Source: Streptomyces sp. S3(2020) (GTDB lineage Bacteria; Actinomycetota; Actinomycetes; Streptomycetales; Streptomycetaceae). Taken from it: 47,610 bases of DNA. Each line of letters begins with the position of its first letter. Within the stretch, counting starts at the first letter, position 1. Location: the NCBI RefSeq assembly GCF_013044505.1, contig NZ_JABERD010000063.1, positions 1 to 47,610 of the forward strand. Reading direction: 5' to 3'. Below the pieces are notes generated by a model, which saw nothing but the letters and a program-made list of their open reading frames with translations, did no database searches and was not told the origin of the DNA. Positions 1 through 7,931 of the stretch are shown here, piece after piece. The position numbers and the translations under genes are program-made.

Positions 1-309
1 CGGTTTTTTGTTTGCAGGCAGAGTACGGAATACGGGCTGCTCAGGGGTGTCGTGGGCGAGGAGATGGGGATAAGAGCCAGCCCGTCGGCCGGCGACCACG
101 GTCAGGGCCTGGTCCAGTTCGTCCTGGCCGCGCACGAGGGACAGCGCAACACCCGCCTGTTCTGGGCGGCCTGCCGCGCCTACGAGAACGGCATCGGCCC
201 CGCCCTCGTCGACCCGTTGGTCGACGCGGCCCTCAACACCGGCCTGACCGAACGCGAGGCCCGCGCGACGATCGCGTCGGCGGCACGCATGACGGGGCAC
301 CGGCCGTAG
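1..309 (+). CDS. partial prim-pol-like protein, C-terminal part
   Basis: The frame is open from the first base to a stop at 307-309, so this is probably the 3' part of a gene that begins outside the window. A GTG at 52 and an ATG at 64 are alternative starts for an 80-85 residue protein. The segment with RNTRLFWAACRAYENG, followed by a helical stretch ending EARATIASAARMTG, resembles the C-terminal helical region of actinobacterial bifunctional DNA primase/polymerase proteins (recalled similarity, not searched). The first 45 bases are less GC-rich than the rest, which may be a contig-edge effect. Function of the fragment alone is unknown. Confidence 0.5.
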   Translation, partial: RFFVCRQSTEYGLLRGVVGEEMGIRASPSAGDHGQGLVQFVLAAHEGQRNTRLFWAACRAYENGIGPALVDPLVDAALNTGLTEREARATIASAARMTGHRP

Positions 310-371
310 GAACGGACGTCGGCCATGAAATTCACGGGAGCTCGATGCACCACCGCCCTAGAGTGCCGACC

Positions 372-803
372 ATGTCACTGGCCCGCCTCGTCCTGACCTC
401 CGGCCGCAGCATCGAACTCTCCGAGCTGCGGCTCTCCTCGACGTACGGCGGACTGCTGGAGGGCTATCCCTGCAAGCCGGTCAACGAGATGAAGATCAGG
501 GGCCTGTTGCGATCGGCCGAGCGGGAGTTCCCGGGGTCGCCGGTCCACCTGGTCACGCCCGCGCGGGAGTACCCGGACCAGTACTCGGGCGCGTTCGGCC
601 CGGTGGAGGTACTCCCGACGGTGGCGTGCGTGGGCCGCTTCCGCTCCAACGCCATGAACCCGGCCCACGATCCGGTCCTGTATCGGTCAGGCCTCACGGT
701 CATCTGGTTCCAGCCCACCACCCAGGTGCCGTCGGGGTGCGACGCGGAGGACGGGCTGCGGGACGTGGCGTGGGACGAACTGGCGGAGGACTACGAGCTG
801 TAG
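372..803 (+). CDS. conserved hypothetical protein, 143 aa
   Basis: A small soluble protein with no transmembrane or signal segment and no family I can name. It contains the stretches STYGGLLEGYPC and HLVTPAREYP and ends in an acidic tail (DELAEDYEL). ATG 372 is preferred because a TAGAGT -10 box (359-364) lies exactly 7 bases before it, which fits a leaderless transcript. An upstream in-frame ATG at 345 has a GGGAG only 4 bases away. The 3' end overlaps the convergent ASCH-domain gene by 13 bases. Codon use is typical of the window, so it is probably expressed, but its role cannot be told from sequence. Confidence 0.65.
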   Translation: MSLARLVLTSGRSIELSELRLSSTYGGLLEGYPCKPVNEMKIRGLLRSAEREFPGSPVHLVTPAREYPDQYSGAFGPVEVLPTVACVGRFRSNAMNPAHDPVLYRSGLTVIWFQPTTQVPSGCDAEDGLRDVAWDELAEDYEL

Positions 804-1219
804 GGAACGACCCGGAAACGCTCGGCGACGACCAGGGTGTCGTTCCCGACGACGAACTCGGGGTCCTTCAGGAACTCCCGCAGCTGGTCGCTGTTCCAGA
901 ACCGCTCATGCGCAGCCCGCCATTGATCGACGGACTCATACCCCTCACCCTCGTCCACCGCGTGCCTCAGATCGACCTCGCCGAGCGGCAGCACCCGTAC
1001 GTCCGTGACCTCCAGGACAGCGATCCGCCGCTCCTCGGAATCGAGCAGCGCAAACCGCTGCCCGGCCTGCGGCAACGCCTCACCCCCGACCTCGTACTCC
1101 CTGAACAACCCCGTCGTCGAGGTCTTCGCACCGGACAGGACAGCGGCTACGAGCTTGTCGCGGAGGGAGCCCGGGAAGGCGAGCTCATACGGGGGCAGGT
1201 CGTCCATGGAGTGCGCCAT
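791..1219 (-). CDS. ASCH domain-containing protein, 142 aa
   Basis: A compact ASCH-type (PUA-like fold) protein. The N-terminal part has FPGSLRDKLVAAVLSGAKTS, the family's characteristic start in which a Lys and a Thr follow the first helix (GAKTSTTG). A central beta section (RFALLDSEERRIAVLEVTDV) and the later helix with ERFWNSDQL are also typical. ASCH domains are thought to bind RNA or modified nucleosides, and E. coli YqfB is a small amidohydrolase of this superfamily; the substrate here is unknown. A TACGCT box lies 7 bases before the ATG (1227-1232, minus strand), so the transcript is probably leaderless. The gene is convergent with the upstream small gene and lies after the tRNA-Ser terminator. 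Confidence 0.8.
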   Translation of the reverse strand: MAHSMDDLPPYELAFPGSLRDKLVAAVLSGAKTSTTGLFREYEVGGEALPQAGQRFALLDSEERRIAVLEVTDVRVLPLGEVDLRHAVDEGEGYESVDQWRAAHERFWNSDQLREFLKDPEFVVGNDTLVVAERFRVVPYSS

Positions 1220-1257
1220 GAGGGCGAGCGTACGGGGCCAACCGAAGCGCGCAGCAC

Positions 1258-1294
1258 GGCGGCCCCTGACCGATTCACCTGGTCAGGGGCCGCC
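1258..1294 (-). terminator. intrinsic-type terminator after tRNA-Ser
   Basis: A perfect 14-bp inverted repeat (1258-1271 with 1281-1294) with a 9-base loop lies 9 bases downstream of the tRNA-Ser 3' end. There is no U-tract, as is common in Streptomyces. It separates the tRNA from the ASCH gene. Confidence 0.75.
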
Positions 1295-1302
1295 GATCCG
1301 CG

Positions 1303-1389
1303 CGGTGGGTGTGGGATTTGAACCCACGGTGACATCGCTGCCACGACGGTTTTCAAGACCGTTCCCTTAGGCCGCTCGGGCAACCCACC
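1303..1389 (-). tRNA. tRNA-Ser (anticodon UGA)
   Basis: Read on the minus strand, the 87-nt sequence folds into a class II cloverleaf. The acceptor stem pairs GGTGGGT with ACCCACC and the discriminator is G. The D-arm contains GCCCGAGCGGCC. The anticodon loop is CTTGAAA with anticodon TGA, and a long variable arm and a T-arm with the GGTTCAAATC consensus follow. The isotype is serine from the anticodon (reads UCA), the long variable arm and the G73 discriminator. CCA is not encoded. Confidence 0.95.
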
Positions 1390-1434
1390 CCGCACCACCG
1401 GTCACCGGCGGCGCGGGGACAAGAGTAACCGGTG

Positions 1435-1450
1435 CCCACGCGCGCGTGGG
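1435..1450. terminator. 16-bp palindrome after the HtrA-type gene
   Basis: CCCACGCG followed directly by CGCGTGGG forms a perfect 16-bp palindrome ending two bases from the stop of the protease gene, between that gene and tRNA-Ser. It has essentially no loop, so it is only a candidate terminator or transcription pause site. Confidence 0.4.
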
Positions 1451-1451
1451 G

Positions 1452-2936
1452 TCAGCTGTCGCCCTCCCTGGAGCCCAGGGTGAGTTCGACGGTGTTGGTC
1501 TTGCCGTCGCGCTCGTAGGTGATCTTGACCTTGTCGCCGGGCTGGTGGGTCCAGATCTCGCCGATGAGGGTGGGGCCGGAGTCGATGACGCTGTCGTCGA
1601 GCTTGGTGATGACGTCGCCGGGCTTGAGGCCCGCCTTGGCCGCCGGGCCGCCCGCCTCGACCGCGTCGGAGCCGCTGGCGCCCTGCTCGGTGATCTTCGC
1701 GCCGCCCGTGGAGTCCTCCAGGGAGACCGAGGCGCCGATCTTGGCGTACACCGGCTTGCCGGTCTTGATCAGCTGCTGGGCCACGTACTTGGCCTGGTTG
1801 ATCGGGATGGCGAAGCCGAGGCCGATCGAGCCGGACTGGCTGGTGCCGCCCAGGCCGCCGCTGCTGGTGGACTGGATCGCGGAGTTGATGCCGATCACAT
1901 TGCCCTGGGCGTCCAGGAGGGGGCCGCCGGAGTTGCCCGGGTTGATCGACGCGTCGGTCTGCAGGGCGCTCATGTAGGACGCGTTCGAACCACTGCCGTC
2001 GCTCGACGCCACCGGGCGGTTCTTCGCGCTGATGATGCCCGTCGTGACCGTGTTCGAGAGGCCGAAGGGGGCGCCGATGGCGATCGTGGAGTCGCCCACC
2101 GCGACCTTGTCCGAGTCGCCCAGCGTCAACGGCTTCAGGTCGCTCGGCGCGTTCTTGAGCTTGATCACCGCCACGTCGTAGCCCTGCGCGTGGCCCACGA
2201 CCTCGGCGTCGTACTTCTTGCCGCTCGGGAAGGTCGCGGTCAGCTTGCCGCCGTCCACCGCGTCGGCCACCACGTGGTTGTTGGTGACGATGTGGCCCTC
2301 GGTGTCGAAGACGAAGCCGGTGCCGGTGCCGCCCTCGCCGCTGCTGGACTCGGCCTGGATGGTGACCGTGCTCGGCAGCGCCGTGGCGGCCACGCCCGCG
2401 ACCGTGCCGGCTTCGCGCTTGACGGAGCCGCCGCTGTCGGAGGCGGAGACGGTGGTCGACGAGGTGTCGTCGTCGTTCTTGGCCAGGGTGTAGCCGAGGC
2501 CGCCACCCAGGCCGCCCGCGACCAGCGCGGCGATCAGGACCGCCGCCATGAGGCCGCCACGGCCGCGGCCGGACTTCGGTGCGGGCTGCTGGTAGGAGGC
2601 GCCCCAGCCATCGGCACCCGCGCCGCCCGAGCCGCTGTCGGCGTACGCCGGGGTGGCGGGGGGCGGAGGCGGCCAGGAGGCGTCCGGTGTCTGGCCCGGG
2701 GCGGCGCCGCCCTGCGGACCGCCCATGCCCGCCGAGGCGTACGCCGGTGCCTGGCCCGCGTGGACCAGCTCCTGCTCCGGTGCGCCGGGGGCGTGCGGAG
2801 GCGTCGTGGGGAGCGGGGTCGTCGGGGCGCCACTGTCGGGCGCGGTCGCCTGCGGGGAGGCTGCGGGGGAATCCACCGGCACAGGAGGTGCGGACGGGGC
2901 CGGGGGTACCGCAGTGCCCTCGTTCTCGGTGCTCAC
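1452..2936 (-). CDS. membrane-anchored HtrA/DegP-type serine protease with PDZ domain
   Basis: This 494-residue protein has a Pro/Ala-rich cytoplasmic tail (1-120), one transmembrane helix (about 128-152) and an extracytoplasmic trypsin-like domain (about 175-385). The catalytic triad is visible as His221 (TNNHVV), Asp254 (YDVAVIKL) and Ser336 (NPGNSGGPL). A C-terminal PDZ domain (about 390-490) contains AGLKPGDVITKLDD. The GTG start is supported by GAGGAG a few bases upstream. HtrA proteases with this layout degrade or refold damaged envelope proteins. Streptomyces carry several paralogues, so no symbol is given. It is monocistronic and divergent from the phosphodiesterase gene, with a 260-bp spacer that must hold both promoters. 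Confidence 0.93.
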   Translation of the reverse strand: MSTENEGTAVPPAPSAPPVPVDSPAASPQATAPDSGAPTTPLPTTPPHAPGAPEQELVHAGQAPAYASAGMGGPQGGAAPGQTPDASWPPPPPATPAYADSGSGGAGADGWGASYQQPAPKSGRGRGGLMAAVLIAALVAGGLGGGLGYTLAKNDDDTSSTTVSASDSGGSVKREAGTVAGVAATALPSTVTIQAESSSGEGGTGTGFVFDTEGHIVTNNHVVADAVDGGKLTATFPSGKKYDAEVVGHAQGYDVAVIKLKNAPSDLKPLTLGDSDKVAVGDSTIAIGAPFGLSNTVTTGIISAKNRPVASSDGSGSNASYMSALQTDASINPGNSGGPLLDAQGNVIGINSAIQSTSSGGLGGTSQSGSIGLGFAIPINQAKYVAQQLIKTGKPVYAKIGASVSLEDSTGGAKITEQGASGSDAVEAGGPAAKAGLKPGDVITKLDDSVIDSGPTLIGEIWTHQPGDKVKITYERDGKTNTVELTLGSREGDS

Positions 2937-3196
2937 AGCTTTTCTCCTCGATCCACGGCTGTTGTCCTAAGGTCGCACTCGGCCACGCTCGTTCACGCTG
3001 TGCCGACGGTCCGGCGCGATGCAGCTGTGCATGTGCTTTTGTATGCCCTCAGCTTTTCCCACGGGACGTCAGGGCACCATAAGCGGTGGCTGTGGGTCCA
3101 CGACTTTCCTTTATATCGGACCTGTCCGGCGAACCGGACGCATCTCGGCGGCCTCCTCGTGCGACGGGTGCCCCGGTGCGGTGGCACCATGACGCG

Positions 3197-4006
3197 GTGA
3201 CCCACGCACGACAGCAAAGCATTCAGGTCGTCGCCCACCGTGGAGCCTCCGAAGAGGCCCCGGAGCACACTCTGGCCGCGTACAAGAAGGCGATCGAGGA
3301 CGGCGCAGACGCGCTCGAGTGCGATGTGCGCCTGACCGCCGACGGCCATCTCGTCTGCGTCCACGACCGACGCGTCAACCGTACGTCCAACGGGCGCGGG
3401 GCGGTCTCCGCCCTGGAACTGGCGGACCTGGCCGCCCTGGACTTCGGCTCCTGGCGGAACCGGGACGAGGAGCCCGACTGGGAGCACCGCCCGGAGGACC
3501 GCGAGGACACCTCCGTACTGACGCTGGAGCGGCTCCTGGAGCTGGTCGCGGACGCGGGACGGCGGGTGGAGCTGGCCATCGAGACCAAGCACCCCACCCG
3601 CTGGGCCGGACAGGTGGAGGAGCGGCTGCTCGTCCTGCTGAAACGGTTCGGGCTGGACGCGCCCGCCTCGGCGGCCGACTCCCCGGTACGGATCATGAGC
3701 TTCTCGGCCCGCTCGCTGCATCGCGTGCGTGCCGCCTCGCCGGCGCTGCCCACGGTCTATCTGATGCAGTTCGTCTCGCCCCGGCTGAGGGACGGTCGGC
3801 TTCCGGCGGGAGTCCGTATCGCGGGGCCCTCGATCCGGATCGTGCGCAATCACCCGGCGTATATCGAGCGGCTGAAACGAGCCGGTCACCAGGTGCACGT
3901 ATGGACGGTGAACGAGCCCGAGGACGTGGATCTCTGCGTCGAGCTCGGCATCGACGCGATCATCACCAACCGACCGCGCGCGGTCCTGCGCCAGCTGGGC
4001 AGATAA
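3197..4006 (+). CDS. glycerophosphodiester phosphodiesterase
   Basis: A 269-residue TIM-barrel GDPD protein that hydrolyses glycerophosphodiesters to sn-glycerol 3-phosphate and an alcohol. The motif VVAHRGASEEAPEHTLAA holds the catalytic His and the substrate-binding Arg. LECDVRLTADGHLVCVHD carries the metal ligands (Glu, Asp) and the second catalytic His. LAIETKHPT matches the third metal-binding strand, and VHVWTVNEPED is the usual C-terminal strand. No signal peptide is seen, so it is probably cytoplasmic. GTG 3197 is chosen because the family homology starts right after it. The longer frame upstream has no family features. Confidence 0.9.
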   Translation: MTHARQQSIQVVAHRGASEEAPEHTLAAYKKAIEDGADALECDVRLTADGHLVCVHDRRVNRTSNGRGAVSALELADLAALDFGSWRNRDEEPDWEHRPEDREDTSVLTLERLLELVADAGRRVELAIETKHPTRWAGQVEERLLVLLKRFGLDAPASAADSPVRIMSFSARSLHRVRAASPALPTVYLMQFVSPRLRDGRLPAGVRIAGPSIRIVRNHPAYIERLKRAGHQVHVWTVNEPEDVDLCVELGIDAIITNRPRAVLRQLGR

Positions 4007-4246
4007 CCAAAGCGCCGACAATTGGTAAAGACCTCTGACGGCATCTTGACCCGGCACCCCGAACACCCCCATTCTCCCAACCCGGCCATAACGTCGAAAT
4101 CCAGCCAGGCGATTACAGGGAGTGCTCCGGCGCGTTCGGACCGTATTCGATCGTTACGAATGCGTCAGCAGTCCTTGATTGGCCGGTTTCCGGTACAGGC
4201 CAATGGGGCATCCACACCGTGGCGTGGGGCAAAGGAGGTCTCGGGG

Positions 4247-4795
4247 GTGGCGTTGGTGGTGGCACAGGAGGTGCCCACGTCGTCGAGCATGGCCGTACCC
4301 CATGGCCCTGCGGGCGTGGGGGAAGCAAGACACCGGATGCGTTCTCAGCTACGCACGGGTGGCGTGTCGGAAGCGGTCATCGACGACGCCGTACTCATTC
4401 TTTCCGAACTGTTGAGCAATGCGTGCAAGCACGGCCGGCCCCTGGGCGAAGCCCTGGCCGGGGACGGCGATGTCCGTGCCGCCTGGCGGGTGGACACCGG
4501 TGGGAGACTCACGGTCGAGGTGACGGACGGCGGCGGGCCCACCCGCCCTGCTCCGGCCACGCCCTCGGTCACCGCACACGGCGGCCGCGGGCTGAACATC
4601 ATCACCGCACTGTCCGACGACTGGGGTGTCAGGGACGACGCCCGCGGCGAGGTCACGGTGTGGGTCGTCGTCCACGACGACGTGCACGATCCGGACGCCG
4701 GTCACCGTCGCGACGACTTCGCCACGCGCATCACGGCTCCCTCGGTGTCGACGCTCGCCGTGGACTTCGCGGAGGCGTTCACCGACCGGGACTGA
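4247..4795 (+). CDS. ATP-binding regulatory protein (RsbW-like HATPase)
   Basis: A single GHKL ATPase domain of about 182 residues, of the anti-sigma or serine-kinase kind abundant in Streptomyces. The N-box is ELLSNACKHG, the G1 box is VTDGGGPTRP with its ATP-contact Asp, and the G2 box is GGRGLNIITALSDDWG. There is no sensor or membrane segment, so the partner (sigma factor or anti-anti-sigma protein) is unknown. GTG 4247 is set by a strong AAAGGAGG 8 bases upstream (4231-4238). The open frame extends further upstream but has no RBS there. The acidic C-terminal tail after the domain (about 145-182) is unassigned. Confidence 0.85.
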   Translation: MALVVAQEVPTSSSMAVPHGPAGVGEARHRMRSQLRTGGVSEAVIDDAVLILSELLSNACKHGRPLGEALAGDGDVRAAWRVDTGGRLTVEVTDGGGPTRPAPATPSVTAHGGRGLNIITALSDDWGVRDDARGEVTVWVVVHDDVHDPDAGHRRDDFATRITAPSVSTLAVDFAEAFTDRD

Positions 4796-4823
4796 GACAG
4801 CACGGCCAGGATGAACCGGCACG

Positions 4824-4832
4824 TTGTCCACA
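4824..4832 (+). promoter_or_regulatory. single DnaA box, TTGTCCACA
   Basis: A perfect match to the Streptomyces-preferred DnaA box lies between the ATPase gene and the SEC-C gene, about 30 bases upstream of a candidate -10 box. A single box may be chance or a transcriptional DnaA site. Confidence 0.45.
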
Positions 4833-4860
4833 GGCTCCCGTCGGTCATCCCGTGAACGGC

Positions 4861-4866
4861 TAGGCT
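4861..4866 (+). promoter_or_regulatory. candidate -10 box TAGGCT
   Basis: TAGGCT is a good match to the Streptomyces vegetative -10 consensus and lies 39 bases before the start of the SEC-C gene. That leaves an untranslated leader of roughly 30 bases containing GGGAG. No clear -35 is seen. Confidence 0.45.
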
Positions 4867-4905
4867 CCCGCCGTACGAGACCAGCCGTAACCGGGAGACC
4901 TCACG

Positions 4906-5871
4906 ATGGCCAAGAAGCGACCCCAGACGAAGGCCAAGCGCCCGCAGATCACCGACGGGGAGGTCCCGGTCGTCGGTGCCCGAGAGCCCTGCCCCTGCGG
5001 CAGCGGCCGCCGCTACAAGGCCTGTCACGGCCGGGCCGCCGCGCACGCGGTGACCGAGCTGGTGCAGCGCCCGTTCGAGGGGCTGTCGGGCGAGGGCGAC
5101 TGGGTGGCCCTGCGCGAGCTCGTGCCCGCCGCCACCGTCGAGCTGACCCTGAAGGGCGGCCTCCCCGAGGGCGTCCCGTCGGTCTCGCTGGCCACGGTGC
5201 TGCCGATGGCCTGGCCGGCGCTGCGCCGCGACGACGGCTCGGTGCTGCTGGGTCTGCAGAACGACACGGCGTCGGGCGACATCAGCCGCGACCTCGCCGA
5301 CACCCTCCAGCGCGCCCTCACCGCCGAGCCGGGCACCCCGATCCAGGGCCGCCGCGCCCCCGCCGACGGTCCGCGGCTCCAGGACCTGCTCGACCCCGAA
5401 GGCACGTTCGAGCCAGTCGTGCACGCGGGCTTCGAGTTCTGGGTGCCGGACGCGGAGAACTCCACCCCGGAGGTGACCGCCTCCCTGGAGCGCGCCAACG
5501 CCGCGGCCATCCCGACCGCGAAGTTGCACGGCGTGGATGCCGCCTACTGGTGCGAGACGCCGGACAAGAACCACCTGCGCTGGGTCATGCCGTATCCCGA
5601 GGAGCAGCTTCTGGACGCGCTCGCGCGGCTGCACGCGGCGGGCCGGGCCGGTCTCGGCGAGGGCACCCGGCTCGTGGGCTCCTTCCGTGCTCACGGGCTC
5701 ACCGTGCCGGTCTGGGACCTGCCGAGCGGGGTCACCGCGGAGGACGTGGAGAAGCCGGCGGCCGAGTTCGCCGAGCGGCTCAGCGGCGCGCTGGCCTCGG
5801 ACGCTCCGCTCACCGCGGACGAGCGCCGCGCGCGTGGCGGGCTGACCAACCGACAGGTAACGCTCAGCTGA
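4906..5871 (+). CDS. DUF5926 family protein with SEC-C zinc motif
   Basis: A 321-residue cytoplasmic protein with a basic N-terminus (MAKKRPQTKAKRPQ) and a SEC-C zinc-binding motif at about residues 29-43 (PCPCGSGRRYKACHG). A long domain conserved in actinobacteria and known only as DUF5926 follows. SEC-C motifs in SecA bind zinc and SecB or ribosomes, but this protein has no SecA domain, so only the zinc-finger part can be interpreted. The start is fixed by GGGAG 8-12 bases upstream and by the MAKKR N-terminus. It is monocistronic and followed by a strong hairpin. Confidence 0.85.
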   Translation: MAKKRPQTKAKRPQITDGEVPVVGAREPCPCGSGRRYKACHGRAAAHAVTELVQRPFEGLSGEGDWVALRELVPAATVELTLKGGLPEGVPSVSLATVLPMAWPALRRDDGSVLLGLQNDTASGDISRDLADTLQRALTAEPGTPIQGRRAPADGPRLQDLLDPEGTFEPVVHAGFEFWVPDAENSTPEVTASLERANAAAIPTAKLHGVDAAYWCETPDKNHLRWVMPYPEEQLLDALARLHAAGRAGLGEGTRLVGSFRAHGLTVPVWDLPSGVTAEDVEKPAAEFAERLSGALASDAPLTADERRARGGLTNRQVTLS

Positions 5872-6047
5872 CACACAGCCTCGAAGTCCGGGAGCTGCTG
5901 ACCGGTCGGTCAGCGCCTCCCGGGCTCGCGGGCCGACTGGATCCGCTCACAACTCCCGTCGGGAGCAAGTGAGTCGGTGTCCGGAAAGCCGATGAAAAAC
6001 CGAGATCGAATTTGCGAACAGCCGATCTCTTGTTACCGTTCCAGTAG

Positions 6048-6090
6048 CCCGGTTGCTGGTGCATCCCCCGTCGCCAGCAACCGGGTCTTT
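6048..6090 (+). terminator. rho-independent terminator of the DUF5926 gene
   Basis: A perfect 12-bp stem (CCCGGTTGCTGG with CCAGCAACCGGG, 6048-6059 and 6074-6085) with a 14-base loop is followed by TCTTT. It is one of the clearest terminators in the window. It lies 176 bases after the stop, so the transcript has a long 3' UTR of unknown purpose. Confidence 0.8.
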
Positions 6091-6126
6091 CTGTGCGCCG
6101 TTCCGTTTACGGAATGCTGCCGGTCG

Positions 6127-6744
6127 TCAACTGCCCGTGTGTGCACCGGAGTTGCTTCCGGAACGCAGCAGCAGCGGCCCCTGACCGCCCCTTCCCGCGA
6201 ACTCCGCGACCGCCGTGTAGGCGGCCGGTTCGCCCTGGGTGCGCTCCCTGGGCGTCTCGCAGGTGCCCGGCTCGTCGTCCGCGCCCACGGCGCAGTGCAT
6301 CTGCACGGTGCGGCCGCCGGGGCCCATGAGGCTGAGGACGGACTCCAGCCCGTCGCCGGTGACGTTGCGGTAGTAGGTGCGCGCCCAGGTCTCCTCGCCC
6401 TGCGTCAGGACACAGGTCTGCGCCTCGATGCCCTCGGGGGAGGTGAGTTCGGGGCCGCAGCGGGCGGCGGTGGCCAGGCCCAGGCCGAGCAGCCACGGCG
6501 AGCTGGTGGGGTCGGCGACCTTGTCGTCCTCGTGCGCCCCATCAGGTGCGGCGCCTGCCTCACGTGCGGCGGACTCATCACGTACGGCCGCCTCATCACG
6601 TACGGCGGCCTCGTCGCGTACAGCCGCCTGATCGCGTACGGCGGAGCGAGGCTCCTCGCCCACCTGTCCCGCGGACGCCACGGCCAGCGGCAGCGCGACC
6701 GCGCACACGACGACGCCCGTCAGGGCGAGCAGACGAAGGTTCAT
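6127..6744 (-). CDS. secreted hypothetical protein with hexapeptide repeats
   Basis: This 205-residue protein begins with a Sec-type signal peptide (MNLRLLALTGVVVCAVALPL, likely cleaved near AVASA-G, residue 25). The mature N-terminus carries about four hexapeptide repeats of the type AVRDEA (residues 34-57). A compact C-terminal domain of about 130 residues follows, with Cys pairs (ARCGPELTSP, AQTCVLTQGEE, MHCAVGADDEPGTCETP) that probably form disulfides. The function is unknown. No Shine-Dalgarno sequence is visible before the ATG, so an upstream GTG (VIVPFMNLRL) is possible. It lies downstream of and codirectional with the prim-pol gene, 56 bp apart. Confidence 0.7.
   Translation of the reverse strand: MNLRLLALTGVVVCAVALPLAVASAGQVGEEPRSAVRDQAAVRDEAAVRDEAAVRDESAAREAGAAPDGAHEDDKVADPTSSPWLLGLGLATAARCGPELTSPEGIEAQTCVLTQGEETWARTYYRNVTGDGLESVLSLMGPGGRTVQMHCAVGADDEPGTCETPRERTQGEPAAYTAVAEFAGRGGQGPLLLRSGSNSGAHTGS
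6559..6645 (-). repeat. 18-bp in-frame tandem repeats coding for hexapeptides
   Basis: About four to five imperfect 18-bp units code for AVRDEA-like hexapeptides right after the signal peptide of the secreted protein. The unit is a multiple of three, so copy-number change would lengthen or shorten an alternating-charge linker without breaking the frame. Confidence 0.75.
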
Positions 6745-6800
6745 GAAAGGGACGATAACGAGCGCGCGTGGGCGGCTGGTTCCGCGCGCGCCCGACACCC

Positions 6801-7466
6801 TTACAACTCGGGCGCGCTCACACCCGTACGAGTGAGGGCGTCCACCACCGCGTCCACCACGGCCTCGACATCGGGTACCCACGGGGAGGCCGAGCCGGGC
6901 AGCGGAGCGCGCTCCCAGCGGATGGCGCCCCGGCCCGTCTCGGACGGGGGCAGCGCGACATAGCCGCCCTCGCCGTGGAAGCGCAGGGAGCCGGGGACGA
7001 AGTCCTTGGCGTACAGCAGTTCGCCCAACTGCTCCATGGAGTACGGCTTGACGAGGATCGCCCAGCGGGTGGGCGAGGCGATCACCGGGCCGAGGCGCAT
7101 GCCCTGGCGGTCGAGGGCGGTCAGCGCCCGGGAGCCCGCGAGGGCCGGCAGGGACACCGCGCAGGGTGCCGTGCCGCCGGTGGCGAGGACGATCGGCGCG
7201 GCGGGCCGGTTGGCCCACCACCAGCGCACCATGCGCTCGTCGGTGGTGGCCGCGAGGAGCCCGGGGTCGAAGGGATGCGCGCCGGGGACCGTGCACTCGG
7301 GGTCCGGACAACTGCAGCGGGCCCGACCCTGCGGGTCCGGTGCCGCGCCCGGGAGTACGGGCCACTGCCATTCCGTCGCGAAGGTCAGGGCCGCGCTGAT
7401 CAACTCAGGCCCCCCGTCGTTCCGCTTGGACAGGAGCCTGCGTGCCTTTCCGAGGATCTCGCGCAT
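6801..7466 (-). CDS. stand-alone prim-pol N-terminal domain protein
   Basis: A 221-residue protein resembling the N-terminal catalytic-type domain of bifunctional DNA primase/polymerase. The features are the ALTFATEWQWPVLPGA opening, the Cys cluster CSCPDPECTVPGAHPFDPG, the helix MVRWWWANRPAAPIVLATGG, and later RFHGEGGYVALPPS (all recalled family features). The usual helicase or PriCT region is absent, so it is shorter than full prim-pol proteins. Such short versions are common in Streptomyces and are thought of as regulatory or orphan forms. AAGGA lies about 10 bases before the ATG. Whether the acidic active-site residues are complete cannot be judged without an alignment. Confidence 0.75.
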   Translation of the reverse strand: MREILGKARRLLSKRNDGGPELISAALTFATEWQWPVLPGAAPDPQGRARCSCPDPECTVPGAHPFDPGLLAATTDERMVRWWWANRPAAPIVLATGGTAPCAVSLPALAGSRALTALDRQGMRLGPVIASPTRWAILVKPYSMEQLGELLYAKDFVPGSLRFHGEGGYVALPPSETGRGAIRWERAPLPGSASPWVPDVEAVVDAVVDALTRTGVSAPEL

Positions 7467-7931
7467 GAGCGCTCGTTCCTTTCCGTTGCACCGCTGGCAA
7501 CACCGTGGGCCACATCACACCATGTGTCGATCACTGCACTGTGCGTACCTGTTGGCGCATCACACCCCTGTCCGAGACAAGGGGAACCCCTATGGGTCGA
7601 GCGTTGGCTGCGTCCGCGGCAGCCTGACCCACACTGCGTCTATCAAAAGCATGGGCGTGGCGTGGGGGTGGCGAAGTCTGGCGTTTTGCCGTCCCGCGTG
7701 TTTCTCCTCGCCTCCGCCACGGAGGATGGGGCACGGTCGTCGGTGGCTAAGACGCCCGGGTCCGTCACCAGGTTCCGGGTGGATGTCAACCACCCCTGGC
7801 CTTCTCCGAGTACGTACCCATCACGACCGCTGTGACGCTCAGTGGAGCAAGGCCAGTCGACCGCAATAGGGCGTTACCCGAGTCAGTTTTAGGCCAACTT
7901 TGCTTTTCGGCAAGAGGGACCGCGGTGACCC
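7467..7931. other. 465-bp spacer upstream of the GAF-phosphatase gene
   Basis: No credible coding sequence is seen on either strand. The spacer contains a small palindrome AGGGGAACCCCT (7580-7591) and should hold the divergent promoters of the prim-pol and phosphatase genes. I see no clear -10 or -35 pair or terminator. Confidence 0.5.

Noticed and set aside
1303..1389. tRNA-Ser 3' end as an integration (att) site.
   Set aside because: No integrase, no direct repeat of the tRNA 3' end and no island-like genes are seen next to it.
1446..3200. A 584-aa open frame opposite the HtrA-type protease gene.
   Set aside because: It is the antisense shadow of a gene with a complete catalytic triad; the translation is low-complexity and matches no fold.
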